The position numbers and the translations under genes are program-made. The notes under the pieces were generated by a model. It was not told the origin of the DNA, did not search any database, and worked only from the letters and a program-made list of their open reading frames with translations. This document shows positions 34,053 to 42,769 of a stretch of 58,869 nt of DNA, in pieces. Source of the DNA: Phycisphaerae bacterium (GTDB lineage: Bacteria > Planctomycetota > Phycisphaerae > Phycisphaerales > UBA1924); NCBI GenBank assembly GCA_016793805.1, contig JAEUIZ010000025.1, positions 1 to 58,869 on the forward strand, in the 5' to 3' direction. Numbering within the stretch: position 1 is the stretch's first letter; every line of letters starts with the position of its first letter.

Positions 34053-36398
34053 TCAGGCGAGCGGTTCGAGGCGGGCGTATTCGAGGACCAGAGTCTTGAC
34101 CCCCACGTCGCGGAAGTCGACCTGGACGCGCGCGTTGGCGCCGGCGGTGGCGCTGAGGACGGTGCCCACGCCGAACTGAGGGTGGCGGACCTTGCTCCCG
34201 GCGCGGAAGCGGGGCTCGGCGCGGCCGGCGCCCGCGTGAGCGGGCCGACTCGCGGCGGTGGGGGTGAAGTCAGACTCGTCGTCGAGGCCGCCGAAGGGGT
34301 CGTGGCGTTCGGAGGCGCGGACGCCCATCTCGGCGAGGAAGCGGCTGGGGACTTGCCGCTCGGTGAGCCCGCGGACGGTCCGATAGCGTGCGGAGGTGAC
34401 GAGGAGGCGTCGCATGGCGCGGGTGATGCCGACGAACATGAGGCGTCGCTCTTCCTCGACGGCCTCGTCGGTGGCGCGGGCGCGGGCGCTGGGCAGGAGG
34501 CCCTCCTCGGCGCCGATGATGGCGACGGCGTGGAACTCGAGCCCCTTGGCGGCGTGGAGGGTCATGAGGGTGACGGCGCCGAGCGACGGGTCGGCGGCGT
34601 CGGCGTCGGCGACGAGGGCGACGGACTCGAGGAAGGCGCGCAGGAGCGCGAGCATCGGGGGCGCCGCGAGGTTTCCGCCAGCCGGCCCGTCGCGCCCATC
34701 CTGTGGCGCTGCGAGGGCCGGGTCGCCCTCGGGGTCGAACTCTTCTTCGAACTGGCGTGCGGACGAGACGAGTTCGCTGAGGTTTTCGAGGCGGGCCTCG
34801 TCGGTCTCGGCGCCCTTGGCCCTGGCGGCGTACATGGCCTCGAGCCCGGACTCGCGGATGACTCGGCCGACGAGTTCGGCGAGCGAACCGGGGGCGGATT
34901 CGGCGTGCCCGTCGGCCCAGAAGGTGCCCCCGCCGGTCCAGCCCTCGACGAGGGAGACGAACTTGGCGACGGCGGCGCGGGCGCGCGGATTGAGGGCGTC
35001 GGCGGCGCCCGGCGTGGACATGTGGCGGAGGAGCGGGACGCCTCGCGCGGAGGCGGCGGTTTCGAGGGTGGTGATGGTCGCGTCGCCGAGCCCGCGCGGG
35101 GGCACGTTGACGATGCGCGAGAGCGAGGCGTCGTCGGCGGGGTTGGCGAGCATGCGGAGATAGGCGAGGGCGTGGCGGACCTCCTCGCGGTCGTAGAAGG
35201 CGGTCCCGCGGGCGATGACGTAGGGGACGCCCCCGGCGCGGAGGGAGTCCTCGATGACGCGGCTGAGGGAGTTGTTGCGGTAGAGGACGGCCATTCGAGA
35301 CCAGGCGACGGGGGGCGACTCGTCCTGGCGTCTCTCGCGGAGCCAGTCGAGGACGAGGCTGGCCTCGTGGCGTTCGCTCTCGCAGAGGACGACCTCGACG
35401 GGGTCGCCGCCGGGCATCTTGGTGAAGAGGTCCTTGTGCTTGCGGCGGACGTTGCGGCGGATGAGGGTGTCGGCGGCGTGGAGGATGGGGGCGGTGGAGC
35501 GGAAGTTCTCGCCGAGGGTGATGACGCGGGCGGAGGGGTAGAGGCGCTCGAAGTCGAGGATGTTGGAGATGTCGGCGCCGCGCCAGGCGTAGATGGACTG
35601 GTCGGGGTCGCCGACGACGCAGATGTTGGGGGCGTCGGAGGCGGGATGGATGCCCGGGGCCGAGGCATCGAGTGCGGAGCCGCCGGCGAGGAGCGAGGAG
35701 ATGACGAACTGGGCGTGGTTGGTGTCCTGGTACTCGTCGACGAGGATGTATCGCCAGCGGGCCTGGCAGTCGGCGAGGACCTCGGGCTTGGCGCGGAGCG
35801 TCTTGGCGGTGAGGACGAGGAGGTCGTCGAAGTCGACGGCCTGGGCGGCGCGGAGAGCCCGCTCATAGGCGGTGAAGACCTTGGCGACGGTACGGGAATA
35901 GAAGTCGTTGGCGACGGCGGCGAAGGCGGCGGCGTCGCGGAGTTGGTTTTTCTCGTTGCTGATGGCCGAGAGCATCGAGCGAGGCGGGAAGTTGGCGGCG
36001 CTGAGGCCGAGGGACTCGACGACCTTTTTCATGACGGCCGTCTGGTCGTCGGTGTCGTAGATGGAGAACTCGGGGGCGAGGCCGGCGGCCTGGGCGTGGC
36101 GTCGGAGGAGGCGAGCGCAGAGGGAGTGGAAGGTGGAGAGGACCATGCCGCGGGTCCCTCCCTCACCGAGGAGGGACTCGACGCGGGCGCGCATCTCGGC
36201 GGCGGCCTTGTTGGTGAAGGTGAGGGCGAGGATCTGCCAGGGGCGGACGCCGGTGCGGACGAGGTGGGCGATTCGGCGGGTGAGGGTTCGGGTCTTGCCG
36301 GAGCCCGCGGCGGCGAGGATCAGGAGCGGGCCTTCGGTGTGCAGGACGGCCTGCCTCTGGGGCTCGGTGAGGTCGGCCAGAAGGGGGTCGTCGTGCAT
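34053..36398 (-). CDS. UvrD/PcrA-family superfamily 1 DNA helicase
   Basis: This 781-residue SF1A helicase unwinds DNA 3' to 5' in repair and replication-restart. Visible motifs are the Q-motif (LTEPQRQAVLHTEGPLLI), Walker A AAAGSGKT, motif Ia LALTFTNKAAAEMRARV, motif II LVDEYQDTNHAQF, motif III VGDPDQSIYAWRGAD, motif IV-V VALLYRNNSLSR-like, and VTLMTLHAAKGLEFHAVAII in motif V, then EERRLMFVGITRAMRRLLVT. The C-terminus ends with a beta-rich RNAP-interaction-like segment (GSKVRHPQFGVGTVLSATAG). A TTG six bases upstream is an alternative start. The fold is closest to PcrA/UvrD rather than Rep by the C-terminal domain. Confidence 0.93.
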   Translation of the reverse strand: MHDDPLLADLTEPQRQAVLHTEGPLLILAAAGSGKTRTLTRRIAHLVRTGVRPWQILALTFTNKAAAEMRARVESLLGEGGTRGMVLSTFHSLCARLLRRHAQAAGLAPEFSIYDTDDQTAVMKKVVESLGLSAANFPPRSMLSAISNEKNQLRDAAAFAAVANDFYSRTVAKVFTAYERALRAAQAVDFDDLLVLTAKTLRAKPEVLADCQARWRYILVDEYQDTNHAQFVISSLLAGGSALDASAPGIHPASDAPNICVVGDPDQSIYAWRGADISNILDFERLYPSARVITLGENFRSTAPILHAADTLIRRNVRRKHKDLFTKMPGGDPVEVVLCESERHEASLVLDWLRERRQDESPPVAWSRMAVLYRNNSLSRVIEDSLRAGGVPYVIARGTAFYDREEVRHALAYLRMLANPADDASLSRIVNVPPRGLGDATITTLETAASARGVPLLRHMSTPGAADALNPRARAAVAKFVSLVEGWTGGGTFWADGHAESAPGSLAELVGRVIRESGLEAMYAARAKGAETDEARLENLSELVSSARQFEEEFDPEGDPALAAPQDGRDGPAGGNLAAPPMLALLRAFLESVALVADADAADPSLGAVTLMTLHAAKGLEFHAVAIIGAEEGLLPSARARATDEAVEEERRLMFVGITRAMRRLLVTSARYRTVRGLTERQVPSRFLAEMGVRASERHDPFGGLDDESDFTPTAASRPAHAGAGRAEPRFRAGSKVRHPQFGVGTVLSATAGANARVQVDFRDVGVKTLVLEYARLEPLA

Positions 36399-36416
36399 GC
36401 GCAAGCGTATTCGCGG

Positions 36417-37103
36417 CTAGGCGTGCCGCGTGGCGGCCATCGCGACGACGCTCTCGATCATGTGCCCGATCCCGACGAAGACCTGGTACGGGGTGGCGTG
36501 GTCGTCCATGTAGGCGGGAGAGGTTGCGAGGCGGTTGGCGTCGTCGACGCAGGCCTCCTCGACGCGCTTGGCGACGTGGGTCGCGCCCATGCGGGCGAGG
36601 GCGGCGGCGGCGTCGGACTCTTCGCCGAGCGTGACCTTGCATCCGTTGCCCCCGCGTGCGGTGCCGAAGACCCGGCCTGCGAGGACGGGCGCGATGCAGC
36701 AGAGCCCGATGGGCTTGCCGGCGGCGTGGAACTCGTTGAGCACGCGCTCCACGTCGGGGATGACAGAGCACTTGTCGCCCTCGCGGGCGAAGGAGCAGAG
36801 GTTCTTGGCGACGCCGAACCCGCCGGGGAAGACGACCGCGTCGAACTGGGCGGCGCGGAACATGGAGAGCGGGGAGACGGCGCCGCGGGCGATGCGAGCG
36901 GCCTCGACGAGCATGTTCCGCGACTGCCCGGGCTCGGGCTTGCCGGTCAGGTGGTTGATCACGTCGGTCTGGGGCTGATCGGGCGCGAAGCAGTGGTACT
37001 GGGCACCGAGGCGGGAGAGATGGACGAGGCACGAGACGGACTCGTGGATCTCGCTCCCGTCGGCACGGCCACATCCGCAGAGAACGACGGCGACCTTGGG
37101 CAT
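36417..37103 (-). CDS. elbB: DJ-1/PfpI-superfamily protein, ElbB type
   Basis: This 228-residue protein matches the ElbB/ES1 group of the DJ-1 superfamily: KVAVVLCGCGRADGSEIHES at the start, FDAVVFPGGFGVAKNLCSFA around residue 88, and the nucleophile elbow CCIAPVLAGRVFG near 134. It ends GIGHMIESVVAMAA. Related enzymes act as glyoxalase III or deglycase-like proteins; the gene name came from an isoprenoid-related screen. A strong GGAGG lies eight bases before ATG. It is immediately upstream of the helicase gene on the same strand. Confidence 0.92.
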   Translation of the reverse strand: MPKVAVVLCGCGRADGSEIHESVSCLVHLSRLGAQYHCFAPDQPQTDVINHLTGKPEPGQSRNMLVEAARIARGAVSPLSMFRAAQFDAVVFPGGFGVAKNLCSFAREGDKCSVIPDVERVLNEFHAAGKPIGLCCIAPVLAGRVFGTARGGNGCKVTLGEESDAAAALARMGATHVAKRVEEACVDDANRLATSPAYMDDHATPYQVFVGIGHMIESVVAMAATRHA

Positions 37104-37175
37104 GAGGCACCTCCGCGGAAGGGTAGAGCCCGGGACGAGGCGTGTTGACGGCGGACGGGGCGGTTCGCGGCAGGA

Positions 37176-38690
37176 TCAGGGTGACGTGCCGTCGGGCTGC
37201 GTGGGCTGGTCTGGGTGCGGGTCGGGCTTGGGCTTCGCGGTCGGAGGCTTGGGGGGCTCGTTGAGGACGTAGTCGAGCCCGTTGTTGCCGTCGCGGAAAG
37301 CGAGTTCGCGGGTCTTGGCGTGCTGGGCGCCGTTGTTGTCGCGGCCATCGGCGCCCACGGAGTAGAGGAGGTAACGTCGGCCGGCTTCGTCGGGCTCTTG
37401 TCGTCGATAGACGAGCGGGCCGGAGGAGAAGGGGTCGAGCGGGACGCTTGTCAATATGGCGGGCGCCAACTCGGCGAGCGAGGCGGGATACTGGCCGGTG
37501 CGTCGCTGGGCGATCTCGAGGGCGAGCATGACGCGGGTGCCTTCGAGCCGCGCCTGCGTGTGGTCCCACGAGTCGACGGCGCGGCCGAAGGCGGGGACGA
37601 GCATGCGGAGGACGACGTGCCGGGGCGAGAGCGAGTCCACCCAGGCTTCGGGGGAGAACCCTGACTTGGGGCGGTCCGCGCGTCGGAGGGCGGCATAGGC
37701 GGCGACCTTGTCGTAGAACTCGTTGGCGCGGCGGGTGACGGCGCGCTTGCTGGGGAAGGCGATGGCGCCCATGTTGATGATCGACGCGCCGCCGAAGTTC
37801 AGGCCCCCTCCTCCGAAGTTGGAGAGCATCTGCACCTGGGTCAGGATGATCCTGCCGCTCCCACGTCCGTCGTCGGTGTGGGTCCATTGGATGGTGTCGA
37901 GGCATCCGAGGCGTTCGCCCTCGAGGGTGCGGGTGATGGGGGTGAGCGCGGCGCGGCGTTCGTGGGCGGCGAGCAAGGCGACGAGGGTCGGCTCGTCGAG
38001 GCGAGTGGTGACGAGGGCCTCGCTGAGTCGGGTGGCCATGAGCGAGGTGATGGCGTAACCCACGAGCGCGTCGATGAGCGTGAACTGGCGTGAGAAGAGG
38101 GTGGCGAGCGCCATGCCCTCGTCGTAGGCGCGGACGTACTCGGGCCAGTCGCCCTGCTGGCGGGCGAGTTCCATGCGTGCGGCGGAGTAGCGAGCGAGCG
38201 AGCGAGCGCCGCCCAACTCCGGCAGCAGCCAGCCGATCAGGTTCCCGCGTTGGGAGGGTCGGACAAAGCGGCGAGCCGCGGCGATCTTGGCGAGCCGATC
38301 GGGGATGCCGCGCGCCGCGAAGAGGTCGATCGCGGTGCGGGCGCGGGCCTGTTCGTTCTCGAGGCTCCAACCGTCGGGGCGGTTCTCGGTGGAGAGGATG
38401 TAGAGGGCCTCGAACTCGATCGGGTCCCCGTCGCCCGCGGCCTCGTCGAGCGCCGCCTTGGCGGCGTCGATCGTCTCGACCAGGAACCTCCACGAGTTGG
38501 GCTCGTCGGCGGGGAGGCCCTTGGGCTGGTTTTCCTCGACGAGGGCGACGGCACGCTGGCCGTAGTCGATGGCCTTGCCCGGCGTGGCGTTGACGGCCAG
38601 ATAGACCTCGTGGGCGAGGAGCGCGACGAGGATGAGGAAGGCGGCGATGCAGACGTTTCTGGGCCGATACCAGGGCTTCGGGTTGGGCAT
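37176..38690 (-). CDS. Single-TM hypothetical protein with a GspG-like C-terminal segment
   Basis: This 504-residue protein starts MPNPKPWYRPRNVCIAAFLI with one N-terminal transmembrane helix (about 15-34). The remainder is helical and probably periplasmic. Near residues 400-475 the pattern ALEIAQRRTGQYPASLAELA, then PLDPFSSGPLVYRR and RRYLLYSVGADGRDNNG, resembles the C-terminal part of pseudopilins of the GspG type that bind calcium. This kind of protein is common in planctomycetes with no assigned function. The ATG is preceded by AGGA. A longer frame to 38954 overlaps the divergent sigma-like gene and is less likely. Confidence 0.7.
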   Translation of the reverse strand: MPNPKPWYRPRNVCIAAFLILVALLAHEVYLAVNATPGKAIDYGQRAVALVEENQPKGLPADEPNSWRFLVETIDAAKAALDEAAGDGDPIEFEALYILSTENRPDGWSLENEQARARTAIDLFAARGIPDRLAKIAAARRFVRPSQRGNLIGWLLPELGGARSLARYSAARMELARQQGDWPEYVRAYDEGMALATLFSRQFTLIDALVGYAITSLMATRLSEALVTTRLDEPTLVALLAAHERRAALTPITRTLEGERLGCLDTIQWTHTDDGRGSGRIILTQVQMLSNFGGGGLNFGGASIINMGAIAFPSKRAVTRRANEFYDKVAAYAALRRADRPKSGFSPEAWVDSLSPRHVVLRMLVPAFGRAVDSWDHTQARLEGTRVMLALEIAQRRTGQYPASLAELAPAILTSVPLDPFSSGPLVYRRQEPDEAGRRYLLYSVGADGRDNNGAQHAKTRELAFRDGNNGLDYVLNEPPKPPTAKPKPDPHPDQPTQPDGTSP

Positions 38691-38754
38691 GCCCGATCCT
38701 ACCAACTGGCGCGGCGCAAGTTGCAGGGAGGCATCCGGGGACCCATAATCCGAC

Positions 38755-39429
38755 ATGGACCGAGAGCGCGCGGCAGCGATCGAGCGACGGTGCTGGCGGC
38801 TGGCGTTCCTGGTGACGGGGAGCGCGTCGGCGGCCACGGTCGTCGCGGACCGCGTGATGCAGGGTCGTCTCGACCCCGAGGGGATGGAGCCGGGCCGGCT
38901 GGATCGGCTCATCGTCCAGCAGGCCCGCGGCGTGCCCGCTCGCGTGGGCATCACGGACGCGAGCCTGGAGATGCCCGCGGCGGCGCTGTCGGCGCTGCGG
39001 GGGCTGCTGTCGCTGGCGCATCAGCCGCGCGAGGCGTGGGTGCTGTCGCGTGTGGACGAACTGGACGAGTTGCGGATGAGCCAGGCGATGGACTGCTCGC
39101 GCACGGCCGCGAGGAACCACCTCTCTGCTGGGGACGAGCGCATGCGGGCGATCCTCGGTGCGGACCTCGACACGTCGGCCGCGGCGCTGCGGGCGTTCGC
39201 GGATTCGCTGGACCCCGGCCCGATCATGCGGCGGGTGCGAGAGGCGCAGCGGCACGCGGCGCGTCGTCGATTGGTGAAACTCGCGGCCGTCGCGGGGCTG
39301 ATCGTCCTTCTGGGGCTGTTGGCGTGGCTGCGGCTCACGCGTAGCGCGGGACCGTCGGGTCCACCGTCCGCGACCACAGGTCAATCCCCCCCGCCATCGA
39401 GCGGACCGGCGACACCCCGAGCGCCCTGA
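38755..39429 (+). CDS. Membrane-anchored sigma-70 region 4-like protein
   Basis: This 224-residue protein has an N-terminal helical part (1-85), then a segment at 88-132 (HQPREAWVLSRVDELDELRM, followed by SQAMDCSRTAARNHLSAGDE) that resembles the region-4 helix-turn-helix of ECF sigma factors. A transmembrane helix at 173-194 follows (KLAAVAGLIVLLGLLAWLRL), and a Pro/Ser/Thr tail. A sigma-like DNA-binding module joined to a membrane anchor is unusual. The tail codons overlap the end of the convergent rhodanese gene by 95 bases. Function is unknown; the HTH assignment is by eye. Confidence 0.6.
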   Translation: MDRERAAAIERRCWRLAFLVTGSASAATVVADRVMQGRLDPEGMEPGRLDRLIVQQARGVPARVGITDASLEMPAAALSALRGLLSLAHQPREAWVLSRVDELDELRMSQAMDCSRTAARNHLSAGDERMRAILGADLDTSAAALRAFADSLDPGPIMRRVREAQRHAARRRLVKLAAVAGLIVLLGLLAWLRLTRSAGPSGPPSATTGQSPPPSSGPATPRAP

Positions 39430-39727
39430 GCATCAGCGTGACGCGGAGCGAGCGCATGCCGTGGTGGCAGTGGACGATCAACTCGCGGCCGTCCTCGACC
39501 AACTCGCGGACCTCGTCGAGCCGCGATTCGATCTCGGGCATGGGCAGCAGTGTCGCGCCGTCGATGCGAGCGGCTTCCCATTCGCGAAGCGTGCGGCAGT
39601 CCAGCAAGGCCGCCCGTTTCGCGCCCACGAGCGTGTGAGCCTCTCGCGGGGTGATCTCGTGCTCGGGCTTGAAGGCGTATCCCGCGGGAAGGCCCCGTTC
39701 GTCCAGGTCTGGCGTGGCGTTGCCCAT
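39335..39727 (-). CDS. Rhodanese-domain protein
   Basis: This 130-residue single-domain rhodanese has the pattern ITPREAHTLV, LLDCRTLREWEAARIDGATL, and an active loop CHHGMRS with the catalytic cysteine at 87. It then continues SVRSMAGGIDLWSRTVDPTV-like to the end. Rhodaneses transfer sulfur from a persulfide. The start overlaps the lipoprotein stop (ATGA, 39727-39730 region), so the pair is translationally coupled. It is convergent with the sigma-like gene, overlapping it by 95 bases at the 3' end. Confidence 0.88.
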   Translation of the reverse strand: MGNATPDLDERGLPAGYAFKPEHEITPREAHTLVGAKRAALLDCRTLREWEAARIDGATLLPMPEIESRLDEVRELVEDGRELIVHCHHGMRSLRVTLMLRALGVSPVRSMAGGIDLWSRTVDPTVPRYA

Positions 39728-40311
39728 CACGGCGTGACCCGCGACGGCCGGGGCTGTTGGAAGGGCTCGAGAGCCTCTGGCTCCGGGGGCGCGCCGGCGG
39801 GGCGGACCCGCCAGAGGCGCTCGTAGGCCTCGTCGGGCGAGGAGCGCCATTGCCACGGGCGGTCGAGGAGCATGCGTGGGCCGATGAGGAGGGTGTCGGT
39901 GAGCGCGAGCCAGTGGTTCCACAACGCTTCGGTCTGCTGCTGGCCTTCGCTGCCCCCGGCCATTTCGAGGGCTGATTCTGCGGTGGGGTAGTGGCGGCGC
40001 TGGCGGGCCGTCTTGTCGGCGACGAGCCCTCGCTTGGCGTAGATCGGCGTGTGGTCGGTGCCATCGACGGGGACGAGGATGGTGGTCCGGGGCCAGTTGC
40101 CGCGGTCGAGCCCCGAGACCGAGGGCTCGACGTTGCGTGGCTGGTCGCTCGGAGCCGGTGGTGGGAGGAACGCTTCCTGGCGGAGCGTGCGTCCCTCGGT
40201 CATTCGGTCGTTCGTCGGGCTGATGCACCCGCCGAGCGCGAGGGCGATGACGCCCATCGAGGCCAGCCGCACGTTCGCGCCAATCACGATTCGCTCGCGC
40301 ATGATTCGCAT
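39727..40311 (-). CDS. Small lipoprotein of unknown function
   Basis: This 194-residue protein has a signal ending LASMGVIALALGGCIS, with a lipobox LGGC near residue 29. The mature part is Pro/Arg-rich, with WPRTTILVPVDGTDHTPIYA and WNHWLALTDTLLIGPRMLLD as the most ordered pieces. I do not recognise a family. Its stop overlaps the start of the rhodanese gene. An alternative start is the ATG three codons in. Confidence 0.7.
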   Translation of the reverse strand: MRIMRERIVIGANVRLASMGVIALALGGCISPTNDRMTEGRTLRQEAFLPPPAPSDQPRNVEPSVSGLDRGNWPRTTILVPVDGTDHTPIYAKRGLVADKTARQRRHYPTAESALEMAGGSEGQQQTEALWNHWLALTDTLLIGPRMLLDRPWQWRSSPDEAYERLWRVRPAGAPPEPEALEPFQQPRPSRVTP

Positions 40312-40383
40312 GGCTGATTGTATCTGCTCGCGCCGGCCAGCCCCGTCGAGTTGAGCGCTGAGGCGCTGCCTCGAGAGGTTTGC

Positions 40384-40884
40384 CTATGCCCTCCCGAGGT
40401 ACTCGTCGGCGGCGCGCTCGACGGCGGCCCTGGCGGTCTCCTCGTCGAAGCCTCGGCGGATGAGGTGGGCGTAGACGCGGCGACGGATGGCCTCGGGCGG
40501 GAGCCTGGCGGGGCTGGTTCGGACCTTCAGGCGTGCCAGTTCGAGGGCGTCGCCTTCTTCGTCGCGGCCTTGCATGGATTCGGCGAGGACGGCATCGACG
40601 ACGACGGGATCGACGCCGCGTTCTTCGAGCATGCTCTCGAGAAGTGTCCGGGCGGTGGGGGAGGCTTCGAGGCGAGTGCGGACGAAGGCCGAGGCGACCC
40701 GCTGATCGTCCACCAAGCCGAGTTGCTCGAGTTCCGCGATGGCCTCGGTGACGACGGCGGGCGAGAAGCCCTTGCGTTCAAGGAGCCGGGTCAACTCCTG
40801 CCGCGTGTGGTCGCGCCCAGCGATGGCCACCATCGCCGCCTCCCTTGCCTCGGCCACCTTCTCGGGTTTCGTCGACATGGCCAT
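40384..40884 (-). CDS. recX: RecX-family regulatory protein
   Basis: This 166-residue protein shows the three-repeat helical pattern of RecX: AMVAIAGRDHTRQELTRLLE, KGFSPAVVTEAIAELEQLGL followed by VDDQRVASAFV, and the third repeat IRRRVYAHLIRRGFDEETAR. RecX inhibits RecA filament growth and recombinase activity. No recA gene is in the window, so the regulator is unlinked from its target here. A TPR gene starts upstream on the same strand. An alternative start lies two codons downstream. Confidence 0.85.
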   Translation of the reverse strand: MAMSTKPEKVAEAREAAMVAIAGRDHTRQELTRLLERKGFSPAVVTEAIAELEQLGLVDDQRVASAFVRTRLEASPTARTLLESMLEERGVDPVVVDAVLAESMQGRDEEGDALELARLKVRTSPARLPPEAIRRRVYAHLIRRGFDEETARAAVERAADEYLGRA

Positions 40885-40938
40885 GATCCTGGTGTCGCTG
40901 GCGTGCCGTCCGGCGCTGCGGGCGTCGCGTCCGAGCGA

Positions 40939-41247
40939 CTAGCCCAACTCGTCGAGGAACGCCTGCATCTCGCTCGCCGCCTCGTGGTCCCCGGCCCGAC
41001 GCGCGGCCGCCAATCCGGTCCGCAGCGTATGGGCGGCGTGTTCCGGGTTGCCCGCCGCCTCCAGCGATTTCGCCTTGTGGTAGTACGCGTAGCAGTACGC
41101 GGCATCGGCGTCGATGCAGCGATCGAACCACTCGACGGCTTGGGTGTGCCGACCCGCCTTGGCGTGCTCCTGGGCGATTCCGTAGAGCACGAAGGCGTCG
41201 CGCGGATCCGCCTCCAGAAGTTTGGTCAGTTGCTCCAGACGCCCCAT
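40939..41247 (-). CDS. Small TPR-repeat protein
   Basis: This 102-residue soluble protein consists of two to three tetratricopeptide repeats: DPRDAFVLYGIAQEHAKAGR, HTQAVEWFDRCIDADAAYCY and AYYHKAKSLEAAGNPEHAAH, then a closing helix. It has no signal peptide or catalytic motif. It is encoded 54 bases upstream of recX on the same strand. A scaffold or adaptor role is inferred from the fold. Confidence 0.8.
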   Translation of the reverse strand: MGRLEQLTKLLEADPRDAFVLYGIAQEHAKAGRHTQAVEWFDRCIDADAAYCYAYYHKAKSLEAAGNPEHAAHTLRTGLAAARRAGDHEAASEMQAFLDELG

Positions 41248-41277
41248 CCTTCAATGCTAGTCGATTAGACTGCTCCG

Positions 41278-42639
41278 ATGCCCGACCCCGTCACGCCGCG
41301 TGCCGACCTGCCCCGCCGCATCGGGTTCTGGGGCGCTACGGCCGTGATGGTCGGGGTGATCATCGGGTCGGGCATCTTCCGCACGCCACCGGCGATTGCC
41401 GGCGAACTCGCGAGCCCGGCGCTCATTCTGCTGCTGTGGCTCGTGGGAGGGCTGCTGGCGCTGCTGGGCGCCTTGACGTTCGCCGAACTGGCGTGCATGT
41501 ACCCGGAGTCGGGCGGGGTGTACGTGTTTCTGCGGCGGGGGCTGGGGCCGCGCGTCGCGTTTGTGTTCGGCTGGACGTACATGCTGCTGACCAAGCCCTT
41601 CGCGGCCGCGGGGATCGCGTTCATCTTCGCCGAGCACGTGAACTCGCTCCTTGGGGTTCATTGGGATCCGCGGGTCGTGACCACGGGGGTGCTGATCGCA
41701 CTGACGGCGATCAACATCGTCGGCGTCGGGCCGAGCACGGGCCTGGCGAAGGTCCTGACCGGGCTGAAGTTCGGCGCGCTGGCCGCGATCGTGGTGCTGG
41801 CGCTGGTGCTGCGCAAGGGTGATGCGGCGAACTTCGCGCCGGTGGCGCTCCCCGAAGCCAAGCCGATCCTGCTCGCGCTCGCGCCGGTGCTGGCGGCGAT
41901 CATGTGGACGTACGACGGGTGGTCGGACGTGGGGGCGATCGCGGGCGAGGTCGAGAATCCGCGGCGATCCCTGCCCCGCATCTTTATCGCGGGAACGCTG
42001 GCGGTGACCGCGTTGTACCTCGCGGTCAATGCCGTGTACCACTGGCTTCTGCCGATGGCGGAACTCCGCGGCACATCGACGGTCGCGCCGCTGGTCATGC
42101 ACCGTCTGGCTGGTGACGCGGGCACGATCGCCGTGACCGGCATCATCCTCGTGTCCACGCTCGGCTCGTCGCACTCGTCGGTGCTGACCGGCGCTCGGGT
42201 CACGTTCGCCCAGGCCCGCGACGGGCTGCTGTTCTCGTGGCTGGCGGCGATCCATCCGCGGCTGCGCACGCCGCACGTCGCGCTGCTCCAGCAGTTGGGC
42301 TTCGCGCTCCTGGCGCTGTGGCTCCTCGGGAGTTTCCAGAGTCTCGCCGAGGGGTTCGTGTTCACGATGTGGATCTTCTACGGGCTGGCGGGTCTGGCCA
42401 TCTTCATCCTCCGCCGGCGCGAGCCCGATCGTGCGCGGCCGTTCCGCTGCCCGGGCTATCCCGTGGTGCCGGCGCTTTTCGTGGCCTCAGCCGTTGCGAT
42501 GACGGCGCTGAGCATCTGGACCGATGTCAGCGACCCGAAATCCCGAGGCATGGCGACGTTGCCTTGGATCGGCGTGTTGCTCGCGGGACTGCCGGTGTAT
42601 TCCGTTTGGAGGGGGGCGACGCGAGGGGGCGGGAAGTAG
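41278..42639 (+). CDS. APC-superfamily amino-acid permease
   Basis: This 453-residue permease has about 12 transmembrane helices. The N-terminal signature IGFWGATAVMVGVIIGSGIF lies at 15-34, and ALTFAELACMYPESGGVYVF near 64-84 is the conserved substrate-site region. TYDGWSDVGAIAGEVENPRR near 210 is the well-known loop. It is closest by pattern to the LAT/SteT-like exchangers or cationic amino-acid transporters. It is divergent from the TPR gene across 30 bases, which must hold both starts' control sequences. Substrate unknown. Confidence 0.9.
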   Translation: MPDPVTPRADLPRRIGFWGATAVMVGVIIGSGIFRTPPAIAGELASPALILLLWLVGGLLALLGALTFAELACMYPESGGVYVFLRRGLGPRVAFVFGWTYMLLTKPFAAAGIAFIFAEHVNSLLGVHWDPRVVTTGVLIALTAINIVGVGPSTGLAKVLTGLKFGALAAIVVLALVLRKGDAANFAPVALPEAKPILLALAPVLAAIMWTYDGWSDVGAIAGEVENPRRSLPRIFIAGTLAVTALYLAVNAVYHWLLPMAELRGTSTVAPLVMHRLAGDAGTIAVTGIILVSTLGSSHSSVLTGARVTFAQARDGLLFSWLAAIHPRLRTPHVALLQQLGFALLALWLLGSFQSLAEGFVFTMWIFYGLAGLAIFILRRREPDRARPFRCPGYPVVPALFVASAVAMTALSIWTDVSDPKSRGMATLPWIGVLLAGLPVYSVWRGATRGGGK

Positions 42640-42769
42640 GCCGCGTCTCGCCCGCGCGGGCCGGGCCATGAAGTACCACCGGGTGCGGGGCGTGCGGCGC
42701 GGCGAGCCCGCGTCGGGACGCGGTCTGTCCGATCGCACTGCGGGACGCGCTGCATGGTGTGTGGACCGT

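Noticed and set aside
33996..39384. Long antisense frames opposite the helicase, elbB and neighbouring genes (1050 codons plus, 1073 codons minus)
   Set aside because: High GC in third codon positions keeps opposite frames open. The minus-strand helicase and ElbB have catalytic motifs; the long frames have none.
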